DNA of 64,000 nucleotides, taken from positions 1,488,001 through 1,552,000 of the forward strand of contig NZ_VFNH01000001.1 in NCBI RefSeq assembly GCF_006715485.1, in the 5' to 3' direction. This DNA comes from Herbaspirillum sp. SJZ107 (GTDB lineage: Bacteria > Pseudomonadota > Gammaproteobacteria > Burkholderiales > Burkholderiaceae_D). Of this stretch, positions 43,693 through 53,145 are shown in pieces. The translations under genes and the position numbers were made by a program. The notes beneath the pieces are model-generated. The model was not told the DNA's origin. It saw nothing but the letters and a program-made list of their open reading frames with translations, and made no database searches. Within the stretch, counting starts at the first letter, position 1. Every line of letters begins with the position of its first letter.

Positions 43693-46600
43693 CTAGCCGA
43701 TGCTGCTGCAGGGCGGACGCCCCTGGCTGGCGGCCGAGGCCATGTCGGACAGCAGCTGCTGCACCGTGGCCAGGTCGACCGGCTTGGTCAGGTGGTGGTC
43801 GAAGCCGGCGTCGCGCGAGCGCGCGCGGTCGTGTTCCGCGCCCCAGCCGGTGAGGGCGACCAGGCAGGGCCGGTCCAGTCCCGCCAGGCCGCGCAGCGCG
43901 GCCGCGGTCTGGTAGCCGTCCATGCCGGGCATGCCGATGTCGAGGAACACCACCGCCGGGCGGAACGCGGCGGCGGCTTCGAGCGCCTCGGGTCCGCTGT
44001 GGGCGACGTGGGTGGCGTAGCCTTCGATGTCGAGGATCATGGCCAGCGTCAGCGCAGCGTCGACGTTGTCGTCCACCACCAGCACGCTCAGCTTGGGCGC
44101 TGCGGTGTCCGGCTGTGCCGGCGCGGCGGCGCTGCCGGCGCCGTCGTCCCGGACCTGGCCCGGCGCCAGCGGCAGGCGCACCGTGAAGCGGCTGCCGCTG
44201 CCGGCGCCGCCGCTGTGGACGCCGACACTGCCGCCATGCATCTGCACCAGCTGGCGCACCAGCGACAGGCCGATGCCGAGGCCGCCCTGGGCGCGTTCGG
44301 CGCCGCTGCCGACCTGGCTGAACATGTCGAATACCGTATCGAGCGCGTGGCCGGGAATGCCGATGCCGGTATCGGTGACGGTGATGACGGCATCGCCGCC
44401 CTCGGCGCGCAGTGCCAGCGCGATGCGCCCGCCCGCCGGCGTGTACTTGGCGGCGTTGTTCAGCAGGTTCGAGACCACCTGCGCGATGCGGGTGGCGTCG
44501 CCGTCGACCAGCAGGGTGGCGTCGGGCAGGTCGAACGCCAGTTCGTGGTGGGCGGCCTCGATCAGCGGCAGGCTGGTTTCGACCGCGCTGGCCAGCACCC
44601 CGTTCAGGTCGATCCGTTCCATGCGCAGATTGAGCTTGCCGCCGCTGATGCGGGCCACGTCGAGCAGGTCGTCGATCAGATGCACCATGTGGGTGACCTG
44701 GCGCTCCATCATTTCGCGCACCCGGACCATGCCCGCGGGCAGGTCGCGGTTCAGGCGCATCACCCCCAGGCCGCTGCGGATCGGCGCCAGCGGGTTGCGC
44801 AGCTCGTGCGCCAGCGTGGCGAGGAATTCGGTCTTGCGGCGGTCGGCTTCGGCCAGGTCGTCGGCGAGGCGGCGCAGCGTCTCTTCGGCGGCCTTGCGTT
44901 CGCTGATGTCGCGGAACAGGATGGCGACCTTGTCGCTGCCGGTACCCCCGATGCGGGTGATGTACAGGTCGAGCCAGCGGCCGCCGGCGCGCACTTCCTG
45001 TTCGAGGCGGCGCGCCTGGCCGCTGCGGGCCACGGCGCCGAGTTCGTCCAGCCACCACGGTTCCGGATCGGCGACCCTGCTGCGCATGGTCTTGCCGACC
45101 ACGTCCGACACCCCGGTCTGGACCGTGAACGCGGGATTGGTTTCGAGGTAGGTCCAGTCGACCGCCTGGCCGGCGCCGTCGAATTCGAGTTCGATGATGG
45201 CGAAGGCCTGGTCCATCGATTCGAACAGCTTGCGGTAGCGTTCCTGGCTGGCGCGCAGCGCCTCGGCCGCGCGCTTGCTCTCGGTGGTGTCGAGCACGAT
45301 CGCGACCACGGCGCGGTACTCGCCGCCGGCGCCGCGCACCGCATTGACGCTGCTGGTGGCCGACATCAGAGTGCCGTCCTTGCGCCGGTAATGCTTGTCG
45401 ATCTGGAAGCCTTCGCCGGTGGCCAGCAGGCCGCCCAGCGTCAGCGCCGTCTTCTCGACCGAATCGGGTGCCGTCACGTCGAGGATGTTGCGGCCGAGCA
45501 GTTCGCTTTCCTCGTAGCCGAGCATGTCGCAAAAGCGCTGGTTGACCAGCGTGACCATGCCGTTCACGTCCATCTCGACCACGCCGGTGGCGGCCTGGCT
45601 GACGATCTTCTGGAACCGTTCCCTGCTGTCGTGCAGGCCGATCTCGGCCAGCTTGCGATGGGTCTGGTCGACGCCGTGGCCGAGCAGGCCGGTGATCCTG
45701 CCGTCGGCATCGCGCAGGGCGATGAAGACCAGGTCGAGGTAGCGCCGTTGCGGCGCCTCGCCGGGGACGCGCTGGAGCATGACCAGCAGGTCGCTGGCGG
45801 CATAGGCCTCGCCGGTGGCGTACACGCGGTCCAGCATGGCGATCAGGCCCTGGGTCGCCAGCTCCGGGACGGCCTCCTCGTTGGACAGGCCCAGCAGGGG
45901 ACGGTCGCCGACCAGTTCGCGGTAGCGGTCGTTGACGAATTCGAACACGTGCTCCGGGCCGCTCAGTACGCACATGAAGGCCGGGGCGCGCATGAACACT
46001 TCGCTCATGCGCTGGTGCGTGGCCTGCAGTTCGCGCAGCAGGCGCTCGCGGTCTTCGCGCATCGCGGCCAGCGCGGTGACGTCGGTATGCACGCCGATCC
46101 ATTCGCGCACCGCGCCGGCGCCGGACTGCGCATCGGGGATCGGCACCGCCTTCACGCTCATGTGGCGATAGCTGCCGTCGGCGCGGCGCAGGCGGTGTTC
46201 GCCCAGGTAGGGAGCGCCGGACTCGATCGAGCGGCGCCAGGCGGCGGCGGTCAGGTCGCGGTCGTCCGGATGCACGGCATCGAGCCAGCCCCAGCCCTGG
46301 GCCTGGGCGAAGTCCTGGCCCGTGAAGGCGGACCAGGTCGGCTGTTCGCTGTCGAATGCGCCGTTCGGCCCCGCCTTCCAGACGATGGCGGCGGTGGCCG
46401 AGACCAGCGAGTCGTAGCGCGCATCGCTGGCGGCCAGCTCGCTGCGCATGCCGTGCGCCGCCGTCACGTCCTGCGACACGGTGACGAACCGCACCTGCGC
46501 ACCCTCGGCGGCGGGCAGGGCGCTGACGCGCACGTCCCACCATTTCAGGGTGCCGCCGAGGGTCGGGCAGGCGGCGCTGAAGCGGGCGCTGCCGTCGCGG

Positions 46601-46842
46601 CTGGCCTGCGCCAGTGCGGCGTCGAGCGTGGCATGGGCTTCCTGCGGCCACAGTTCGCGCCACGCGCGGCCCTCCACCTGGGCGGGATCGGCGATGTCCA
46701 TGGCGGCGCGGCCGCTCCCGTTGGTGGCCACGATGCGGCCTTCGCCGTCCAGCAGGTTCATGCAGTCGGGGCTGTGTTCGAACAGGTGCCTGCCGAGCAT
46801 GGCCGCGCAGTCGGTGGGAAGGTTGTTCTTAATCTGGGGCAT
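43693..46842 (-). CDS. Multi-PAS hybrid histidine kinase with C-terminal receiver
   Basis: The protein has about 1049 residues. Five PAS-like units can be seen: starts near LFEHSPDCMNLLDGEGRIV, VSATAAIVWKAGPNG, VFMRAPAFMCVLSGPEHVFE, KIVSQAATGVVEMDVNG and KLFESMDQAFAIIELEFDG. They are followed by a HisKA dimer (FLATLAHELRNPLAPI, H679), an ATPase domain (NLLNNAAKYTPAGG, DTGIGIPG, GGLGIGLSLVRQL) and a receiver domain with D968 (VVFLDIGMPGMDG) and lysine in LTKPVD. There is no membrane segment, so it is a soluble sensor, perhaps of redox state or small ligands. No response regulator gene adjoins it. Start at ATG 46842; no strong ribosome-binding site. Confidence 0.9.
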   Translation of the reverse strand: MPQIKNNLPTDCAAMLGRHLFEHSPDCMNLLDGEGRIVATNGSGRAAMDIADPAQVEGRAWRELWPQEAHATLDAALAQASRDGSARFSAACPTLGGTLKWWDVRVSALPAAEGAQVRFVTVSQDVTAAHGMRSELAASDARYDSLVSATAAIVWKAGPNGAFDSEQPTWSAFTGQDFAQAQGWGWLDAVHPDDRDLTAAAWRRSIESGAPYLGEHRLRRADGSYRHMSVKAVPIPDAQSGAGAVREWIGVHTDVTALAAMREDRERLLRELQATHQRMSEVFMRAPAFMCVLSGPEHVFEFVNDRYRELVGDRPLLGLSNEEAVPELATQGLIAMLDRVYATGEAYAASDLLVMLQRVPGEAPQRRYLDLVFIALRDADGRITGLLGHGVDQTHRKLAEIGLHDSRERFQKIVSQAATGVVEMDVNGMVTLVNQRFCDMLGYEESELLGRNILDVTAPDSVEKTALTLGGLLATGEGFQIDKHYRRKDGTLMSATSSVNAVRGAGGEYRAVVAIVLDTTESKRAAEALRASQERYRKLFESMDQAFAIIELEFDGAGQAVDWTYLETNPAFTVQTGVSDVVGKTMRSRVADPEPWWLDELGAVARSGQARRLEQEVRAGGRWLDLYITRIGGTGSDKVAILFRDISERKAAEETLRRLADDLAEADRRKTEFLATLAHELRNPLAPIRSGLGVMRLNRDLPAGMVRVREMMERQVTHMVHLIDDLLDVARISGGKLNLRMERIDLNGVLASAVETSLPLIEAAHHELAFDLPDATLLVDGDATRIAQVVSNLLNNAAKYTPAGGRIALALRAEGGDAVITVTDTGIGIPGHALDTVFDMFSQVGSGAERAQGGLGIGLSLVRQLVQMHGGSVGVHSGGAGSGSRFTVRLPLAPGQVRDDGAGSAAAPAQPDTAAPKLSVLVVDDNVDAALTLAMILDIEGYATHVAHSGPEALEAAAAFRPAVVFLDIGMPGMDGYQTAAALRGLAGLDRPCLVALTGWGAEHDRARSRDAGFDHHLTKPVDLATVQQLLSDMASAASQGRPPCSSIG

Positions 46843-47044
46843 GATAAACGAGCAAGGCGGGCAAGAAGATACTGAACACATCGGGCCTGCGGGATTGTAG
46901 CACCAGTGTTCATTCCTTATCCGTTCGGCATTGCCATGAAGCAGCTTACTATTGTTGCGGAAATGCGGCGCCGGGGAATGCGGCGGCAGGTGTGGCCGAG
47001 GTCGGAATCTGGTAACATTTCGCCCCTCTTCACGAAAGGTATCC

Positions 47045-48295
47045 ATGGCCAACGCTTGCGGCGTCGATTTCGGCACTTCCAATTCCACTGTCGGTTGGGT
47101 ACGCCCCGGCCAGCCGAGCCTGCTTGCGCTCGAGGATGGCAAATCGACCCTGCCCTCGGTCGTGTTCTTCAACGCCGACGAGGATGCAGTGCGTTACGGC
47201 CGCGCCGCCCTGGCCGACTACCTGGAAGGCTACGACGGGCGCCTGATGCGCTCGCTCAAAAGCCTGCTCGGCACCAGCCTGATGGACGGCCAGACCGAAG
47301 TCGCCGGGCGTGCCTTGCCGTTCAAGCAACTGCTGGGCCACTTCATCGGCGAATTGAAGCGCCGCGCCGAGGCGCAGGCCGGCCGCGAATTCCCGAGCGC
47401 GGTGTTCGGCCGCCCGGTGTATTTCATCGACGACGATCCAAGCGCCGACCGCCTGGCCGAAGACACGCTGGCCGAGATCGCGCGCTCGGTGGGTTTCCGC
47501 GACATCGGCTTCCAGTACGAACCGATCGCCGCCGCCTTCGACTATGAATCGCGCATCGAGCGTGAGGAACTGGTGCTGATTGCCGACATCGGCGGCGGTA
47601 CCTCGGACTTTTCGCTGCTGCGCCTCGGCCCGGACCGCGCCGGGCGGGTGGAGCGCCGCGACGACATCCTGGCCACCGGCGGCGTCCACCTCGGCGGCAC
47701 CGATTTCGACAAGTACCTGAGCCTGGCGGCGGTGATGCCGCTGCTGGGCTACGGCAGTACGCTGTCGTCCGGCGCGGCGGTGCCGAACAGTTATTATTTC
47801 AATCTGGCGACCTGGCATACGATCAACCAGGCGTACACGCGCAAGAGCGCGGCCCAGCTCGACGAACTGGTGCGCGATGCCGCCGAGCCGGCCAAGCTGA
47901 AGCGCCTGCGCGGCCTGATCGAAGACCGCGCCGGGCACTGGCTGGCGATGCAGGTCGAGGCTGCCAAGATCGGGTTGTCGGACGCGCCCGAAGTCACCCT
48001 CGACCTCGACCGCCTGGCACCGCCCGAGCTGCTGCGGGTCGGGCGCAGCGCCTTCACCGACGCCATCGGCGGCCTGACCGACGACATCGGCGCCACCGTG
48101 CAGCGCCTGCTGGGCGATGCGGGGGTAGCGCCGGAACGCGTCGATACCGTATTCTTTACCGGCGGCTCGAGCGGCGTCGGCGCCCTGCGCGAGCGCATCG
48201 CCGCCATCGTGCCGGATGCGCGCCGGGTCGAAGGTGACCTGTTCGGCAGTATCGGCGCCGGCCTGGCGCTGGATGCCGCGCGCAAGTTTTCCTGA
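47045..48295 (+). CDS. Hsp70 family protein (YegD-like)
   Basis: This 416-residue protein has the actin/Hsp70 ATPase fold: phosphate-1 loop CGVDFGTSNSTVGWV, connect region YEPIAAAFDYES, phosphate-2 LIADIGGGTSDFSLLRL and adenosine motif VFFTGGSSGVGALRERI. It lacks the substrate-binding domain and lid of DnaK, as in YegD-type proteins whose role is not settled. AAAGG lies seven bases before the ATG. It is followed after 18 bases by an exonuclease gene, so the two are likely co-transcribed. Confidence 0.9.
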   Translation: MANACGVDFGTSNSTVGWVRPGQPSLLALEDGKSTLPSVVFFNADEDAVRYGRAALADYLEGYDGRLMRSLKSLLGTSLMDGQTEVAGRALPFKQLLGHFIGELKRRAEAQAGREFPSAVFGRPVYFIDDDPSADRLAEDTLAEIARSVGFRDIGFQYEPIAAAFDYESRIEREELVLIADIGGGTSDFSLLRLGPDRAGRVERRDDILATGGVHLGGTDFDKYLSLAAVMPLLGYGSTLSSGAAVPNSYYFNLATWHTINQAYTRKSAAQLDELVRDAAEPAKLKRLRGLIEDRAGHWLAMQVEAAKIGLSDAPEVTLDLDRLAPPELLRVGRSAFTDAIGGLTDDIGATVQRLLGDAGVAPERVDTVFFTGGSSGVGALRERIAAIVPDARRVEGDLFGSIGAGLALDAARKFS

Positions 48296-48313
48296 TAACG
48301 CAAAGGATCTGCA

Positions 48314-48949
48314 GTGTACCAACGCCCCATCGTCATGCTCGACTTCGAGACCACCGGCCTGTCGCCGGAAGCGGGCGACCGCATCACCGAAGTGGCGGCG
48401 CTGCGCATCGCCGGCGGCCGCGTGGTCGACCGCTACGTCTCGCTGGTCAATTGCGGCGTGCGCATTCCGCCCTTCATCGTCGAGTACACCGGCATCACCC
48501 AGGAGATGGTCGACGGCGCGCCGCCGGTCGACCGGGTCGTGCCCGAGCTGATCGACTTCATCGGCGCCGACCCGCTGGCCGCCCACAATGCCAGCTTCGA
48601 CGAGAAATTCCTGAAAGCCGAGGGCGCGCTGCTGGGCCACGCCTGCCGCCATTCGGACCTGGTGTGCTCGCTGAAACTGGCGCGCCGTGTATTCCCGGGC
48701 CTGGCCAGCTACAAGCTGGGACTGCTGACGCGCTCGCTCGGCATCCGTTTCAACGGCCGTGCCCACCGCGCCGAGGCCGACGCCGAAGTCGCGGCGGAGC
48801 TGCTGCTGCACATCGGCCGCCACCTGGACCGCTCCTACGGCCTGGGCCAGGTCGAGCCGGACCTGCTGGTCTCGATCAACCGCCTGGCGGCTGCCAAGGT
48901 GCATGGCTTCGTCGGCAAGTATGCGGCCGACCGCCGCGCCAACCGCTGA
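48314..48949 (+). CDS. DnaQ-like 3'-5' exonuclease
   Basis: This 211-residue DEDDh exonuclease has motif Exo I VMLDFETTGL (D10, E12), Exo II LAAHNASFDEKFL and Exo III GRAHRAEADAEVAAELL (His and Asp). It resembles the DNA polymerase III epsilon subunit and the stand-alone proofreading-type exonucleases. It lacks the polymerase-binding tail of true epsilon, so it may trim DNA or RNA ends. It starts with GTG six bases after AAAGGA and follows the Hsp70-like gene closely. Confidence 0.9.
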   Translation: MYQRPIVMLDFETTGLSPEAGDRITEVAALRIAGGRVVDRYVSLVNCGVRIPPFIVEYTGITQEMVDGAPPVDRVVPELIDFIGADPLAAHNASFDEKFLKAEGALLGHACRHSDLVCSLKLARRVFPGLASYKLGLLTRSLGIRFNGRAHRAEADAEVAAELLLHIGRHLDRSYGLGQVEPDLLVSINRLAAAKVHGFVGKYAADRRANR

Positions 48950-49054
48950 GCCGGGCGCCCACCGCCGGACCCGGGCCGGCGGCGCCGTAGGCCGTCTTTA
49001 TCCTTCCTGCATGCGCTCCAGAAGCGCTTTTTCGCGCTGTCCATCCCTACGCAC

Positions 49055-49068
49055 TTGTCGTAGATCAA
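49055..49068. promoter_or_regulatory. Possible FNR/Anr-type site upstream of the Sel1 gene
   Basis: TTGTCGTAGATCAA matches the FNR/Anr dyad TTGATnnnnATCAA at 8 of 10 specified bases, with a perfect right half-site. It is 102 bases upstream of the Sel1-repeat gene start, a workable position for activation under low oxygen. One isolated near-match is weak evidence. Confidence 0.3.
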
Positions 49069-49169
49069 ATCCGTAAAGCATCGTCTTATTAGACTTTTGC
49101 CAATAATTGCGAATTGTGCAGCGTGCCCGTACGCGCTGCTGCCTCGCCCGGCTTTGCGGAGAAACCAGC

Positions 49170-50687
49170 ATGCAGCCCCCCGATTCCCAGCCCGATGCTC
49201 AACCGGACCCTCAGCCCGGCCCGCGACGCGATTCCCGGCCCCAACCCGGCCGCCGGTCCGAACCTGCGCACGATGCGTCGGTCCTGGCGTGGTTCGCCCA
49301 TGCGGCCGAACGCGGCAATCCCTACGCGCAGTTCAACCTGGCGTTGCTGTACAAGAACGGTGCCGGTGTCGCCCGCGACGACGGCCTGGCCTGCCTGTGG
49401 CTGGCCCGTGCCGCGCGCCAGCGCCTTGCCTTTGCCCAGAATCATCTCGGCAGCATGTACAGCCAGGGCCGCGGGGTGGCGCGCTCCGACAGCCTCGCAG
49501 CCTACTGGTTCAGGCTGGCGGCCGAGCAGGGCGATGCCTCGGCCCAGCAGAATCTCGGTGACCTTTACCGCAATGGCCGCGGCGTGCCGCGCCAGCCAGA
49601 CCAGGCCGTCGCCTGGTATTACAAGGCGGCCGAGCAGGACCTCGCCAGCGCCCAGCGCCTGCTCGGCGAATGCTACCTGAACGGCGAGGGCGTGGCCGTC
49701 AACCACGCGCTGGCGATGGCCTGGTTCCGCAAGGCTGCGGTGCTCGAGGATGCCGCCGCCGAGGTCGAACTCGGCCTGATGTACCGGCGCGGCCAAGGCC
49801 TGGCCGGCGGCGTCCCTGCCGGCAGCGGCAGCGGTCCGGGCAACGGCGCCGGCGGCGAAGCCGAGGCGCTGCACTGGTTCCGGCGCGCCGCCGGACGCGG
49901 CCACCCGGCGGCCCAGCGCCTGCTCGGGCTGGCCTGCCTGGACGGCGTGGCCGGCTGCGATCCGCAGGGCGCCTACACCTGGCTGCAGTGCGCCGCACGC
50001 CAGGGCGATGCCGAAGCCCAGTTCAGCCTCGGCCAGCTGCTGTCCGGCGGCAAGGGCGGCAGCGGCCACTGCGACGAAGGGCGCGCGCTGGCCTGGACCA
50101 CGCGCGCGGCCGAGCAGGGCCATGTGCTGGCCCAGTACAACCTCGGCAACATGTACGCGCACGGCCGCGGCGTGGCGCGCGACCCGGCGCGTGCCCTGCA
50201 CTGGTACCGCATGGCGGCCGAGCAGGGGGCGCCCAACGCCCAGTTCACGCTGGGCGTGATGTATGCGCATGGCCAGGGCGTGCGGCGCGACGAGAGCGCC
50301 GCCGTCGCGTGGTACCGGCGCGCCGCCGAGCAGGGCGACGCCAGCGCCCAGAACAACCTCGGCGTCATGTACGCCAACGGCCAGGGCGTCCGCCAGGACG
50401 ATGCCTGCGCGGTGCACTGGTACGGCCTGGCGGCCGAGCAGGGCCATGCGCTGGCCCAGTACAACCTCGGCGGCATGTACAACAGCGGACGCGGGGTCGA
50501 GCGCGATACCGTGCGTTCCTATATGTGGATGCTGCTGGCGGCCGACGCCGGCGATCCGGCGGCGAGCGCCAACAAGGCCATCGTCGCACGCCGCCTGTCG
50601 CCGCAGCAGATCGACAGCGCGGTCGACATGCAGCGCGCCTGGCGCCGTGCCCGTGGCGTCGAGCGTCCGGAGCGCCGCGCCGCCTGA
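49170..50687 (+). CDS. Sel1-repeat protein
   Basis: The protein has 505 residues. A Pro/Gln/Arg-rich N-terminal stretch (PPDSQPDAQPDPQPGPRR) is followed by about a dozen Sel1-like helical repeats of ~36 residues. Each repeat carries the pattern A-x2-G-x2-x-A-Q-x-N-L-G-x-M-Y-x2-G-x-G-V (for example HVLAQYNLGNMYAHGRGV and DASAQNNLGVMYANGQGV). Repeats five and six are interrupted by a Gly/Ser linker (GGVPAGSGSGPGNGAGG). Such solenoids act as protein-binding scaffolds. No signal peptide is seen, so it is probably cytoplasmic. CGGAG eight bases before the ATG at 49170 sets the start. No partner is suggested by the neighbours. Confidence 0.88.
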   Translation: MQPPDSQPDAQPDPQPGPRRDSRPQPGRRSEPAHDASVLAWFAHAAERGNPYAQFNLALLYKNGAGVARDDGLACLWLARAARQRLAFAQNHLGSMYSQGRGVARSDSLAAYWFRLAAEQGDASAQQNLGDLYRNGRGVPRQPDQAVAWYYKAAEQDLASAQRLLGECYLNGEGVAVNHALAMAWFRKAAVLEDAAAEVELGLMYRRGQGLAGGVPAGSGSGPGNGAGGEAEALHWFRRAAGRGHPAAQRLLGLACLDGVAGCDPQGAYTWLQCAARQGDAEAQFSLGQLLSGGKGGSGHCDEGRALAWTTRAAEQGHVLAQYNLGNMYAHGRGVARDPARALHWYRMAAEQGAPNAQFTLGVMYAHGQGVRRDESAAVAWYRRAAEQGDASAQNNLGVMYANGQGVRQDDACAVHWYGLAAEQGHALAQYNLGGMYNSGRGVERDTVRSYMWMLLAADAGDPAASANKAIVARRLSPQQIDSAVDMQRAWRRARGVERPERRAA

Positions 50688-50787
50688 AGCGGCCCCGGGG
50701 CGGGCGGGGCAGTCACTGGTTTGTCTGTTGGGCAATTCGCGTTATCATTGTTTTGTAGCATCTACGATAACCTTGCCCAAGAGTCCC

Positions 50788-52974
50788 ATGCCCATGAAAC
50801 GTCTCACCCTCGTGGCCGCCCTGGCCGCCGTGTTCGCCGCGCCGCTCTCGATTGGCGCATCCTGCCCCGCGGATGGCACGCCGCCGAGCTACCCGGTTGC
50901 CAGGAAAGTCGACCAGACCGACAATTACCACGGCACCGTGGTCGCCGATCCGTACCGCTGGCTGGAAGACGCCAACAGTGCCGACACCAAGGCCTGGGTC
51001 GACGCCGAAAACAAGGTGACCCAGGCTTATCTGGCACAGATCCCGCAACGCGAAGCGATCCGCCAGCGCCTGACCCAGCTGTGGAACTACGAGCGCTACG
51101 GCGTGCCGTTCAAGGAAGGCGGCCGTTACTTCTTCACCCGCAACGACGGCCTGCAGAACCAGGCGGTGCTGTACACGATGGCCTCGCTGTCGGACACGCC
51201 GCGCCTGCTGCTCGATCCGAACACGCTGGCGGCCGACGGCACGGTCGCACTGGCCGATACCGCCGTCAGCCCCGACGGCAAGCTGCTGGCCTATTCGACT
51301 GCGGCCTCGGGCTCGGACTGGAACGAGATCCTGGTGCGCGACATCGAGACCGGCAAGGACCTGAGCGACCACCTGAAGTGGGTCAAGTTCTCGTCGACGT
51401 CCTGGACCCACGACGGCAAGGGTTTCTTCTACAGCCGCTACGACGCGCCGAAGGAAGCGACCAAGCTGGCCGACGTCAATTACTTCCAGAAGCTGTACTA
51501 CCACAAGGTAGGCACGCCGCAGGAAGCCGACGTGCTGGTCTACGACCGCCCCGACCAGAAGGAATGGCAGCTCGCGGGCCACACCACCGACGACGGACGC
51601 TACCTCCTGATCACCGCCTCGCGCGACACCTCGCCGAAGTACAAGGTGTTCTACAAGGACCTGAGCAAGCCCGACAGCAAGGTACTGCCGCTGGTCGGGG
51701 AGTTCGACGCCGCCTACGACTTCATCGACAATGTCGGCGACACCTTCTATTTCAGCACCGACAAGGCCGCGCCGCGCCGCCGCGTGGTCGCGATCGACCT
51801 GCGCAAGCCGCAGGAAGCCAACTGGAAGACCGTGGTCGCGGAAAGCGCGCAGACCCTGCAGGGCGGCCGCATGATCGGCAACCAGCTGGTGCTGGAATAC
51901 CTGGCCGACGCCCGCAGCGTGGTCAAGGTCACCGACCTCAAGGGCAAACCGGTGCGCGAGATCGCGCTGCCCGGCATCGGCAGCGTGTCCGGTTTCGACG
52001 CCAAGCGCAATGACAACGAGACCTTCTTCGCCTTCACCAGCTTCACCACGCCGACCACCATCTACCGCCTCGACATGAAGAGCGGCCAGAGCACCGTGTT
52101 CCGCCAGCCCAAGCTCCTGTTCAACCCGGCCGACTACGAGACCCGCCAGCAGTTCTTCACCAGCCGCGACGGCACCAGGGTGCCGATGTTCATCGTGTCG
52201 AAAAAAGGCTTGAAGCTCGACGGCAACAACCCGACCCTGCTGTACGGCTACGGCGGCTTCAACATTTCGCTGACCCCCGGCTTCTCGCCGGCCTACCTGG
52301 CGTGGATGGAGATGGGCGGCGTGTTCGTCGAGGCCAACCTGCGCGGCGGCGGCGAATACGGCCAGCGCTGGCACGAAGCCGGCACCAAGCTCGGCAAGCA
52401 GAACGTGTTCGACGACTTCATCGGCGCCGCCGAGTGGCTGGTCAACAACAAGGTGACCTCGCCGAGCAAACTCGCCATCAACGGCGGCAGCAACGGCGGC
52501 CTGCTGGTAGGCGCCGCCATGACCCAGCGGCCGGACCTGTTCGCCGCCTCGATCCCGCAGGTGGGCGTGATGGACATGCTGCGCTTCCACAAGTTCACGA
52601 TCGGCTGGGCCTGGACCTCGGACTACGGCTCGTCGGACAACGCGGACGAGTTCAAGGCACTGGTGAAATACTCGCCGCTGCACAACCTGAAGCCGGGCAC
52701 TTGCTACCCGGCCACCCTGATCACCACGGCCGACCACGACGACCGCGTGGTGCCGGCGCACAGCTTCAAGTTCGCCGCCACCGCCCAGGCCGCGCAAGCC
52801 GGCAGCAATCCGGTGCTGATCCGTATCGACACCAAGGCGGGCCACGGCGCCGGCAAGCCGACGGGCAAGCGTATCGAAGAAGTGGCCGATATCTGGGGTT
52901 TCCTGAGTAAATCCCTGAAGATGGACGATACGGTCGGCGGCAATGCACCAAGCGTCGCCGGCGGGGCCGAGTAA
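50788..52974 (+). CDS. Prolyl oligopeptidase (family S9A), secreted
   Basis: The protein has 728 residues: a signal peptide (KRLTLVAALAAVFAAPLSIGA), then a seven-bladed beta-propeller from VVADPYRWLEDANSADTKAWV to about residue 440, then an alpha/beta-hydrolase domain. The catalytic triad is complete: S568 in INGGSNGGLLVG, the aspartate near 651-652 in TADHDDRVVP, and H686 in KAGHGAGKP. It cuts short peptides after proline. Because it is exported it probably works in the periplasm. The ATG at 50788 is preferred; a second ATG follows two codons later. Confidence 0.95.
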   Translation: MPMKRLTLVAALAAVFAAPLSIGASCPADGTPPSYPVARKVDQTDNYHGTVVADPYRWLEDANSADTKAWVDAENKVTQAYLAQIPQREAIRQRLTQLWNYERYGVPFKEGGRYFFTRNDGLQNQAVLYTMASLSDTPRLLLDPNTLAADGTVALADTAVSPDGKLLAYSTAASGSDWNEILVRDIETGKDLSDHLKWVKFSSTSWTHDGKGFFYSRYDAPKEATKLADVNYFQKLYYHKVGTPQEADVLVYDRPDQKEWQLAGHTTDDGRYLLITASRDTSPKYKVFYKDLSKPDSKVLPLVGEFDAAYDFIDNVGDTFYFSTDKAAPRRRVVAIDLRKPQEANWKTVVAESAQTLQGGRMIGNQLVLEYLADARSVVKVTDLKGKPVREIALPGIGSVSGFDAKRNDNETFFAFTSFTTPTTIYRLDMKSGQSTVFRQPKLLFNPADYETRQQFFTSRDGTRVPMFIVSKKGLKLDGNNPTLLYGYGGFNISLTPGFSPAYLAWMEMGGVFVEANLRGGGEYGQRWHEAGTKLGKQNVFDDFIGAAEWLVNNKVTSPSKLAINGGSNGGLLVGAAMTQRPDLFAASIPQVGVMDMLRFHKFTIGWAWTSDYGSSDNADEFKALVKYSPLHNLKPGTCYPATLITTADHDDRVVPAHSFKFAATAQAAQAGSNPVLIRIDTKAGHGAGKPTGKRIEEVADIWGFLSKSLKMDDTVGGNAPSVAGGAE

Positions 52975-52998
52975 ATCAACAAGGAGTAAATAAGTACG

Positions 52999-53027
52999 TA
53001 ATTAAGTAAGTAATTAAGTAAGTAAGT
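52999..53027. repeat. Short tandem repeat after the prolyl oligopeptidase gene
   Basis: A 12-base unit TAATTAAGTAAG occurs twice in tandem and a third copy is partial (TAAG), within a run of AAGT tetramers. The tract has stop codons in several frames and is AT-rich in an otherwise GC-rich region. It lies outside coding sequence, so a change in copy number would not shift a reading frame. Confidence 0.7.
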
Positions 53028-53145
53028 CTGCGTAAAATTTGTAATGGCTGTGCCCGGCGCGCACAGCCCTCCCGCATAATTGAACGCCCGCGGCCGTGCC
53101 TGCAGACATCGGGGTGCGGCCTTTTTTCGTTTCGAAAGGAATGGT

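Noticed and set aside
43315..46875. Open frame of 1186 codons on the plus strand opposite the histidine kinase
   Set aside because: It is antisense to a protein with intact kinase and receiver motifs, has a His/Gln/Arg/Ala-skewed composition typical of GC-rich shadow frames, and shows no domain.
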